Assembly (NCBI GenBank): GCA_946998295.1
Contig: CAMPYS010000003.1
Location: 1-64,000, forward strand
Source of the DNA: an uncultured Prevotella sp.
GTDB lineage: Bacteria; Bacteroidota; Bacteroidia; Bacteroidales; Bacteroidaceae
Direction of reading: 5' to 3'
DNA: 64,000 nucleotides
A program made the position numbers and the translations under genes. The notes beneath the pieces were generated by a model. That model saw nothing but the letters and a program-made list of their open reading frames with translations, did no database searches and had not been told where the DNA came from. Positions 1 through 6,828 of this stretch are shown here, piece after piece (within the stretch, counting starts at the first letter, position 1; every line of letters starts with the position of its first letter).

Positions 1-79
1 GTTCTTATAGAAACGCTTTAGGGGTTCTTATAGAAACGCTTTAGGGGTTCTTATAGAGTTGCCGTTGGTTTTCTTATAG
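1..79. repeat. 23-bp-period tandem repeat at the left edge
   Basis: The octamer TTCTTATA followed by G recurs at 2, 25, 48 and 71, a period of exactly 23 bp. The first two units are identical over 23 bp (GTTCTTATAG then AAACGCTTTAGGG); the third and fourth keep the core but diverge afterwards. The array begins at the window edge, so more copies may lie upstream. It sits directly upstream of hsdS. A two-copy array with the same core and period is found at 36296-36341. Confidence 0.85.
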
Positions 80-148
80 AGTTGTTTAGCTAAACACTTA
101 CTTGCAAAGGATAAATAACAATAATGCTATTTTAATAGACTAAAATTG

Positions 149-156
149 TATATTTG
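149..156 (+). promoter_or_regulatory. candidate -7 box upstream of hsdS
   Basis: TATATTTG matches the Bacteroidetes -7 consensus TAnnTTTG. No clear TTG sits 19-21 bp upstream, so the promoter is incomplete by sequence. It would give a leader of roughly 95 nt containing the inverted repeat at 180-226. Confidence 0.4.
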
Positions 157-179
157 CAATTGGAATATATATATACCCT

Positions 180-226
180 TCTTATCAATGCGCACAAACG
201 TTATTTTGTTACTGATATTGATAAGA
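180..226. repeat. 10-bp inverted repeat in the hsdS leader
   Basis: TCTTATCAAT at 180-189 is the exact reverse complement of ATTGATAAGA at 217-226, with 27 nt between. It ends 29 bp before the hsdS start codon. It could be a leader hairpin, an operator, or a recombination site; nothing in the sequence decides which. Confidence 0.5.
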
Positions 227-255
227 TGTTATAAAGATTAAATAACTTAATAGAA

Positions 256-1473
256 ATGGAGGCAACAACAAAAATATTTCCCTACTTAGAAAAGTTACTT
301 AACGGGGCTACTGTTGAGTGGAAAAAGCTCGGAGAGGTGGCTGAACTTTATTCTGGACTAACAGGTAAAAATAAACATGATTTTGAAAATGGAAACGCAC
401 TTTATATACCTTACAAAAATATTTTTGATAATATAGAAGTACATAACGAACAATTAAGCAAAGTTGCTATTAGTGATAATGAAAAACAAAATGTAGTCAA
501 ATATGGAGATGTTCTGTTTACAGGTTCTTCTGAGACACCTGAAGAAGTTGGTATGTCTTGTGCAGTTACAACACATTTTGATAAATATATTTATCTGAAT
601 AGCTTTTCTTTTGGTCTTCGTTTTAATCATGATATACAAATAATCCCAGAATTTGCTAAATATCTTTTTCGTTGTGATATACTTCGTAAACAAATTGTAA
701 AAACAGCGAGTGGTGTTACACGCTTTAATCTTTCAAAATCACGATTTAGAAACATCCTTATTCCGCTTCCCCCTCTTAGTGTACAGTGTAAGATAGTAGA
801 GATACTTGACAAGTTTACGGAATTAGAGACGGAATTAGAGACGGAATTAGAGTTACGCAAAAAACAATATGAGTATTACAGAGATAAACTGCTTAGCGAA
901 GAATACCTTAAAAATAAAGGTTCTGTACAGTGGAAAAAGCTCGGAGAGGTGTGCGAGATAAAAACAGGCAAAGGAGTAACTAAAAAGAACGCCATTGATA
1001 ATGGTTTGTATCCTATTATTAGTGGTGGTAAAGCTCCTATGGATTTCATAAACATATTTAATAGAAAAGCAAATACTGTAACTGTATCAAGAGTTGGCGC
1101 AAATGCTGGTTATGTCAATTATATAAGTCAAGATTTTTATTTGAATGATAAATGTTTTTCAGTTATACAAAACAAAGGTGTTTCTCTAATTGCTAAATTT
1201 TTATATTATTCTCTTAAAGTACAAGAACAGCAAATACAATCATTACAAAGTTTAGGAGGTGTTCCTACTATAAATACTACAAAACTTGCAAACATGTCCA
1301 TTCCTCTTCCCCCTCTTAGTGTACAACACGATATAGTAGAGATACTTGACAAGTTTGACACACTTTGCACCTCTATCAGCAAAGGACTACCTAAAGAGAT
1401 AGAGTTACGACGAAAACAATATGAATATTACAGAGACAAACTGTTGTCTTTTCCTAAACCTATAGAGGAGTAG
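256..1473 (+). CDS. hsdS: type I restriction-modification specificity subunit (HsdS)
   Basis: This protein (405 aa) recognises DNA for a type I restriction-modification complex: each target recognition domain reads one half-site. It has two similar halves, each starting with WKKLGEV (about residues 22 and 226), then a variable domain, then a conserved helix ending in RKQYEYYRDKLL. The spacer helix after the first domain carries three perfect TELE repeats (residues 188-199), lacking in the second half. The length is normal for a complete HsdS. No hsdM or hsdR lies in the window; they may be left of the edge, or the gene may be an orphan or a shuffling partner. The ATG at 256 is chosen because the usual HsdS lead-in to WKKLGEV follows directly. 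Confidence 0.93.
   Translation: MEATTKIFPYLEKLLNGATVEWKKLGEVAELYSGLTGKNKHDFENGNALYIPYKNIFDNIEVHNEQLSKVAISDNEKQNVVKYGDVLFTGSSETPEEVGMSCAVTTHFDKYIYLNSFSFGLRFNHDIQIIPEFAKYLFRCDILRKQIVKTASGVTRFNLSKSRFRNILIPLPPLSVQCKIVEILDKFTELETELETELELRKKQYEYYRDKLLSEEYLKNKGSVQWKKLGEVCEIKTGKGVTKKNAIDNGLYPIISGGKAPMDFINIFNRKANTVTVSRVGANAGYVNYISQDFYLNDKCFSVIQNKGVSLIAKFLYYSLKVQEQQIQSLQSLGGVPTINTTKLANMSIPLPPLSVQHDIVEILDKFDTLCTSISKGLPKEIELRRKQYEYYRDKLLSFPKPIEE
317..951 (+). repeat. direct repeat marking the start of each HsdS recognition domain
   Basis: A 23-bp sequence beginning AGTGGAAAAAGCTC is identical at 317-339 and 929-951. A second pair of identical blocks closes the domains: 766-785 with 1306-1325 (20 bp) and 793-816 with 1333-1356 (24 bp), both 540 bp apart. 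These are natural crossover points for exchanging recognition domains with other hsdS copies. Confidence 0.85.
817..852 (+). repeat. three perfect 12-bp repeats in the hsdS spacer helix
   Basis: ACGGAATTAGAG occurs at 817-828, 829-840 and 841-852 without a mismatch. A change in copy number keeps the frame and adds or removes four residues (TELE) in the helix that sets the distance between the two recognition domains. The EcoR124 family has comparable 12-bp repeats whose copy number changes the spacer length of the recognised site. Confidence 0.9.
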
Positions 1474-1551
1474 TTTAAGCATATGGGCGTATTTTAAAAG
1501 CTAAACCTTTATACATCTACATTTTTAACATATAAATAGCAAATAAAAAAT

Positions 1552-1586
1552 AAGGCTGACACTTCTCACGAGGTATCAGCCTTTTA
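1552..1586. terminator. terminator shared by hsdS and nadE
   Basis: AAGGCTGACAC at 1552-1562 pairs with GTATCAGCCTT at 1573-1583 (one G-T-type mismatch), followed by T on the plus strand and preceded by an A-rich run, so it can stop transcription from both sides. It lies 79 bp past hsdS and 109 bp past nadE, which converge here. Confidence 0.8.
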
Positions 1587-1691
1587 ACACTTGTTACTTT
1601 TAAGTTTATACTAAGATAAACAAAATAGTAACATAAATGATATAAAATAAAATAGTTTAATCGAAAGCTTACATATTTAATTAAATACAGC

Positions 1692-3617
1692 TTAATCTAA
1701 TTTCCAATCACTTTCTGAAGCATCTGAAGGCATCCTCCAATCTCCTCTTGGTGAAAGACTAACACTACCAACTTTTGGACCATCTGGCAAACAAGAACGC
1801 TTGAACTGTTGGGTGAAAAAGCGATGTATAAACACGTTTAGCCACTTTTTAATTGTTTCTGTTGTGTACTCACCTTGGAAAGCATTTTTTGCAAGGAATA
1901 GAATCTTAGACGGAGAGAAACCATGACGCAAAAAATAATATAAAAAGAAATCGTGTAACTGGTATGGTCCTACAAGGTCTTCCGTTTGCTGCACAATGTT
2001 TCCATGTTCATCAGCAGGTGTAAGCTCAGGAGATATAGGTGTGGCTATTATGTCTAACAAACACTTGCGTTCTTCCTCTTTGTCTGTTGAATCAGCAACA
2101 AATTTTACAAGATGCTTGACAAGTGTCTTGGGCACACCTACATTTACTCCATACATACTCATATGGTCTCCGTTATAGGTACACCACCCCAATGCAAGTT
2201 CACTAAGGTCGCCTGTACCTACTACTATTGCATGATACTTGTTACTTAAGTCCATCAAAATTTGTGTTCGCTCACGTGCTTGCGCATTTTCGTATGTTGT
2301 GTCATGTATAGATATGTCATGGGAAATATCTTTTAGATGTTGTGTTACAGCTTCTGCAATATTTATCTCTATTATACTGACACCAAGTAACTGCATAAGT
2401 TTTCGCGCATTTAACAAAGTTCTGTCGGTAGTTCCAAAACCTGGCATTGTTACACCTAATATCCCCTTTCGGTTAATATTAAGCCTATCAAATGTTTTAA
2501 CAGCAACAAGAAGCGCAAGCGTAGAGTCTAACCCTCCACTAATGCCAATAACAACAGTCTTTGTTTTTATATGTTGCAGTCTTTTAGCCAGTCCCAATGA
2601 TTGTATATTAAAAATTTCTTCGCACCTCTCTGCTCTACTTCTATCATCATCAGGATAAAAAGGATGAGGCGCTATTTTTCTTGTTAGTTTGAAATCAACT
2701 TCAGGGTTGTTAAGTTCTAAACAGTTTATAATATTTACATTTGAAGAAACTTCTTTTTGTGCAAGTGTAAACGTTGTGTTAGCTCTCCTTTCTGTTCTTA
2801 ATCTTTCTATGTCTATTTCTGTTGTTACCATTTGGTCCTCCATACAGAAACGCTTAGATTGGGATAATATAGAGCCATTTTCTGCAATTATAGCATTGCC
2901 ACCATAAACAACATCTTGTGTGCTTTCTCCATATCCTGCACTACTATATACATAAGCAGATATAGTTCGAGCACTTTGTTGCAAAATAAGTTGTTTTAGA
3001 TATTTATATTTTCCAATTAGCTCATTTGTTGCCGAAAGATTAAAAATTATTTCAGCTCCTGCCATAGTAAGCTTATTACTAACAGGTGTTGGAGCCCATA
3101 GGTCTTCACATATCTCAATACCAAATTTTACTCCATCATATGTTTTAAATAGTTGAGGCTCTGGTGTAATAATAATTTGTTGCCCTGCATAGTAAACCTC
3201 TGTAGGCTTTAAATCGCTTGCAGAGGCAAACCAACGTTTCTCATAAAACTCATGATAGTTAGGAATATACGTTTTAGGCACTATACCTAATATCTTTCCA
3301 TGTTGAATTACAACAGCACAATTAAGTAACAGTGAATCGATGCTTATAGGTACCCCTACTATCGTTATTATATCTATTTGTCGGGTTATATCCTTTAACA
3401 TTAAGACACTGTGTTCAGCATGATCCAATAAAACATCATGGTTAAATAAATCTTGACATGTGTAGCCTGTTATTGATAGCTCAGGAAAATTTATAATTTC
3501 GACACCTTGTCCATCAGCTAAAACTAATAATTTTGTTATAGCATCAAGATTATATTTTGTATCAGCTACTTTTACAGCTGGTATAGCAGAAGCTACCTTA
3601 ACAAATCCATATTTCAT
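1692..3617 (-). CDS. nadE: glutamine-dependent NAD+ synthetase
   Basis: This enzyme makes NAD+ from nicotinic acid adenine dinucleotide, ATP and glutamine, the last step of NAD synthesis. Residues 1-270 form a nitrilase-type glutaminase with the expected triad Glu46 (NFPELS), Lys115 (VPKTY) and Cys170 (GIEICED). The C-terminal half is the synthetase, with the ATP-binding SGGLDS at 360-365. At 641 aa it is a full two-domain NadE, so it can use glutamine rather than only ammonia. It is the last gene of the minus-strand cluster that begins with moxR, 6 bp after the Smr protein gene, and is followed by a terminator. Confidence 0.96.
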   Translation of the reverse strand: MKYGFVKVASAIPAVKVADTKYNLDAITKLLVLADGQGVEIINFPELSITGYTCQDLFNHDVLLDHAEHSVLMLKDITRQIDIITIVGVPISIDSLLLNCAVVIQHGKILGIVPKTYIPNYHEFYEKRWFASASDLKPTEVYYAGQQIIITPEPQLFKTYDGVKFGIEICEDLWAPTPVSNKLTMAGAEIIFNLSATNELIGKYKYLKQLILQQSARTISAYVYSSAGYGESTQDVVYGGNAIIAENGSILSQSKRFCMEDQMVTTEIDIERLRTERRANTTFTLAQKEVSSNVNIINCLELNNPEVDFKLTRKIAPHPFYPDDDRSRAERCEEIFNIQSLGLAKRLQHIKTKTVVIGISGGLDSTLALLVAVKTFDRLNINRKGILGVTMPGFGTTDRTLLNARKLMQLLGVSIIEINIAEAVTQHLKDISHDISIHDTTYENAQARERTQILMDLSNKYHAIVVGTGDLSELALGWCTYNGDHMSMYGVNVGVPKTLVKHLVKFVADSTDKEEERKCLLDIIATPISPELTPADEHGNIVQQTEDLVGPYQLHDFFLYYFLRHGFSPSKILFLAKNAFQGEYTTETIKKWLNVFIHRFFTQQFKRSCLPDGPKVGSVSLSPRGDWRMPSDASESDWKLD

Positions 3618-3623
3618 ATTAGT

Positions 3624-4793
3624 TTACTTATTTGTTATTGTTACCTGTGTCGCCCCATATCCATATTCGCGGAAAGAAGCATCTTGATAATAATAATTTT
3701 TATATTTGTGATTAAGCTCGGTTATCAAAGCATGGCGCAAAACACCTTCGCCTTTGCCATGTATAAAGATTATTTTTTGACCTGTATGTGCTTTATATTC
3801 GTTTAGTGTTGAACGAAAAACGTCCAATTGATATTCAAGAATATCTTTAGAACTCATTCCTACAGTTGTTTCTAATAAACTGTCGGCATGCAAATCGACA
3901 ACTATTTTGTCTGTCTTCAACATATGCTTTGAACTATTATGTTTTTTTATCTTACCTACAGTAGCTTTTGGTGTAACTTGGTTTTCAGATAAAGAAAATT
4001 TATCTTTAAGCTCTTTAAGTGACGCTGAATGTTCATCGTCTAAAACTTTACTTTGCAAAGTAGGTGTTTGCTCTTTCTCGGTAATAGGGTATAATATTGC
4101 AGGTTGGTCAAAAAAATCATTGTCAAGGAAAGAAGTTAATCGATAGAATTTTGTACCATCAATCTTTATTTTTACATTTAATGTATCTTTAAAAGAAAAA
4201 GGTTTATCTATCTTATAACCAAATAACTGTATTGCTGTATTTAATATATTATTCAAGTTGTCATATGTAAAACTCTCAATATACAACTTTGTATTTGGCT
4301 CTATCTCTCCAACAGACTTCATCATATATAAATCGTTTTCGGCTTTCACCATATACACGTAATGTATATAATAGTTAGAATCGTTTACGATATAAGTATT
4401 AAAATCTGTCTTTGATAAATTATCTATGTTCTTGGGAACAAAAGCAAGATATATATTAAGTTTCTCTCCTTCTTTTCTTTCTTTTGGAATTGGATTGAAA
4501 TTATCTGCAGGGTCGTAATCTGGCTCTATGTCTTTGCCAGTTGAAGTTTTTTTATTTGCAGAGAGTCTTGCTTTTATTGATAATTTATCGTCGCTATCAT
4601 TTTCTTCTTTGTTTGTTGTAGATATTATTTTATTTATTGTTTTATCCTCATTAACAACTATAACTTCATTGGTCTGCATAGGTATTTCAAAACCATCTGC
4701 ATCCTCTATTAATACTATATTTTTAGATTTAAATCCTGAGACTTTGCCCTCTCCTACTTCATTGAGGAATCTCACTTTATCACCTATTTTCAT
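3624..4793 (-). CDS. DUF2027 and Smr domain protein
   Basis: This 389-aa cytoplasmic protein starts with a DUF2027-type small beta domain (MKIGDKVRFLNEVGEGKV) and a charged linker around residues 60-100, then a middle domain, and ends in an Smr domain at about 298-389 with DLHAD and HGKGEG (345-350). Smr domains bind or nick nucleic acids and are linked in other proteins to MutS2 or ribosome rescue; this arrangement is common in Bacteroidetes, and its exact task is not known to me. It lies 24 bp after queA and 6 bp before nadE, so is probably co-transcribed with both. Confidence 0.85.
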   Translation of the reverse strand: MKIGDKVRFLNEVGEGKVSGFKSKNIVLIEDADGFEIPMQTNEVIVVNEDKTINKIISTTNKEENDSDDKLSIKARLSANKKTSTGKDIEPDYDPADNFNPIPKERKEGEKLNIYLAFVPKNIDNLSKTDFNTYIVNDSNYYIHYVYMVKAENDLYMMKSVGEIEPNTKLYIESFTYDNLNNILNTAIQLFGYKIDKPFSFKDTLNVKIKIDGTKFYRLTSFLDNDFFDQPAILYPITEKEQTPTLQSKVLDDEHSASLKELKDKFSLSENQVTPKATVGKIKKHNSSKHMLKTDKIVVDLHADSLLETTVGMSSKDILEYQLDVFRSTLNEYKAHTGQKIIFIHGKGEGVLRHALITELNHKYKNYYYQDASFREYGYGATQVTITNK

Positions 4794-4817
4794 AACTTAT
4801 TGCCTTTTAATTTTTAT

Positions 4818-6098
4818 TTATGGTATAAGTAAGCTACTATCTCCATAACTAAGAAATCTAAAATTGTTTTTAAGTGCGTAATCGTAAACTCGCCTCCAAT
4901 CGCCGTTTAAAAATGCACTAACTAATAAAAGTAAAGTAGATTGTGGTTGATGGAAATTTGTTATCAACATATTAACAATCTTATATTTAAATCCTGGTGC
5001 TATTATTATTTGTGTGCTGGAATGAAGGGCTTCTATACCATCACAGTTCAAATAATTTAGTAAACTTTCTATAGTTTGTTTTACAGTGATAGTTTTTCCA
5101 TTCATAACCACTAAACCATCTTCATTATGTTCATAATCGTATGGCTCCCATTGAGAAACATGTAGTTCTTCTTCTGTTACTTGTGGATTTTTTATAACTT
5201 TTATACCCATATAATATAGGCTTTCAAGTGTTCGCACACTTGTTGTTCCTACTGCTATTGCTTTGCAATTATGTGAAAGTAAGTTTTCAAGTGTATGTTT
5301 ATGGACAACTATATACTCTGTATGCATACTATGCCCCTCTATCTCTTTTGTTTTGACAGGTTTAAAGGTTCCAGCTCCAACATGTAGGGTTAGTTCGTCT
5401 CTAACAATTCCTGCGTCATCAAGTGCCTTCAATACAGATTTTGTAAAATGAAGTCCTGCTGTTGGTGCTGCTACAGAGCCTTTAATTTTTGAGTAAACAG
5501 TTTGGTATGTAGTTTTATCGCTTTCCTGAGTTGCCCTATTCAAGTAAGGAGGTATAGGTAATTCGCCTACTATCTCTAAGATATCAGCAAATGTTATTTT
5601 ACTATTAGACCATTTAAAATCAATTCTATGGTTTGTACCTCCATTAGGAACATCAGCGGCAGTAGCATTATCTTTATTTATTGTAGCAGATAATGAAATT
5701 GTTTCTCCTTTAACTTCAAACTTACGGGTTAAAGTTCCCTCTTTCCATTTTTTTAAATTTCCTACCATGCAAAACCATGAACATTCGTTTGTTACTTGGA
5801 ACATTTGCTCATAGTCTGCAGGTATAGCTGGTTCCATCAAAAAGACTTCAATCAAAGCACCTGTTTCTTTTCTAAAATGAATACGTGCTTGAATTACTTT
5901 TGTATTATTGAATACTATTAAACTATTTTTTGGTAAATAGGATGGTAAATTGTAAAAAACATCATGGCTAATTTCACCGTGCTTATATAGTAATAATTTA
6001 CTATTATCCCTCTTTGATATTGGAAATTTAGCTATACGGTCTTCTGGTAAATCATAGTCATAATCTGTTATCTTAATATGTTTTGTTTCTATTGACAT
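4818..6098 (-). CDS. queA: S-adenosylmethionine:tRNA ribosyltransferase-isomerase
   Basis: QueA adds the epoxycyclopentane ring of queuosine precursor to tRNA, using the ribosyl part of S-adenosylmethionine. The family signatures AAPTAGLHFT and LHVGAGTFKPV are present, as is the N-terminal YDLPEDRIAKFP. The open frame reaches 6158, but I start at the ATG at 6098 (MSIETKHIKITDYDYDLP): the longer version would overlap the upstream PAP2 gene by 46 bp and adds an unlikely leader. The protein has 426 aa, longer than the roughly 350 of many QueA proteins, with the extra length around residues 120-180. The gap to the PAP2 gene is 14 bp. Confidence 0.94.
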   Translation of the reverse strand: MSIETKHIKITDYDYDLPEDRIAKFPISKRDNSKLLLYKHGEISHDVFYNLPSYLPKNSLIVFNNTKVIQARIHFRKETGALIEVFLMEPAIPADYEQMFQVTNECSWFCMVGNLKKWKEGTLTRKFEVKGETISLSATINKDNATAADVPNGGTNHRIDFKWSNSKITFADILEIVGELPIPPYLNRATQESDKTTYQTVYSKIKGSVAAPTAGLHFTKSVLKALDDAGIVRDELTLHVGAGTFKPVKTKEIEGHSMHTEYIVVHKHTLENLLSHNCKAIAVGTTSVRTLESLYYMGIKVIKNPQVTEEELHVSQWEPYDYEHNEDGLVVMNGKTITVKQTIESLLNYLNCDGIEALHSSTQIIIAPGFKYKIVNMLITNFHQPQSTLLLLVSAFLNGDWRRVYDYALKNNFRFLSYGDSSLLIP

Positions 6099-6112
6099 GA
6101 TATATATAGTAT

Positions 6113-6817
6113 TTAAATTTTTATTGACATTAATCCATAAAAAATACAGTAAAGACATAATATAACATATACTGTGATTACTATATCTATATCTGACATG
6201 TTGTAGCCTGTAGAAGTATATTGTGTTGATATATAAACTATATTTTGATTGTATTTTTTATATATATAGTTGTAAATAATATATATTATTGCGCCTATCA
6301 TCATTCCTATAATAGTACCTACAACTACATCAGATACATAATGTACGCCAAGATATATACGTGAATAGGCTGTAAGTACAGCCCAACTAAAAAGACAAAT
6401 ATTTAACAACTTGCTACGAACTAAAAAAGCAAAAAAAGTAGCAAGTAAAAAAGAATTACAGGAATGTGCAGAAAAGAAGCTAAACCCTTCTGGCTTATAA
6501 TTATTTACAATATGTAATTGACTTGCAATAGCTGTGTCGAAAAAAGGACGTGGACGTGCTAATAAAGGTTTTATATATCCTAAATTTAATCCACATGATA
6601 TTGCATAACATAATGAAACAGAAAAAATTATAAGTAATATTTGTTTCCACTTTTCATTATTACGTAAAACAATAAATAATAGTGATATATATAGTGGTAT
6701 CCATGTGTATCCTGATGTAAATACTAAAACTATATTATCCATAAAGATATTTCTGCCACCTCCATTTAATAAAAGTGTCAATGCTCTATCTACACCTAAT
6801 ATATCACTAAAATCCAT
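6113..6817 (-). CDS. PAP2-family membrane phosphatase
   Basis: This 234-aa integral membrane protein belongs to the phosphatidic acid phosphatase type 2 family, which removes phosphate from lipid phosphates such as undecaprenyl diphosphate or phosphatidylglycerol phosphate; the substrate cannot be told here. The three motifs are Lys83 with RPRP at 90, FSAHS with His118, and SRIYLGVHYVSD with Arg153, His159 and Asp163. The middle motif is normally PSGH, so FSAH is a variant, but the catalytic histidines are kept. Several hydrophobic segments surround the motifs. It follows the batD-batE gene after 11 bp and precedes queA by 14 bp. Confidence 0.88.
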   Translation of the reverse strand: MDFSDILGVDRALTLLLNGGGRNIFMDNIVLVFTSGYTWIPLYISLLFIVLRNNEKWKQILLIIFSVSLCYAISCGLNLGYIKPLLARPRPFFDTAIASQLHIVNNYKPEGFSFFSAHSCNSFLLATFFAFLVRSKLLNICLFSWAVLTAYSRIYLGVHYVSDVVVGTIIGMMIGAIIYIIYNYIYKKYNQNIVYISTQYTSTGYNMSDIDIVITVYVILCLYCIFYGLMSIKI

Positions 6818-6828
6818 ATTTTTTATAT

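Noticed and set aside
1..79. CRISPR array at the left edge
   Set aside because: The units are contiguous with a 23-bp period and no unique spacers; no cas genes are present in the window.
6099..6158. Longer queA start at 6158
   Set aside because: It would extend the protein by 20 hydrophobic and unrelated residues and overlap the PAP2 gene; the ATG at 6098 fits the family.
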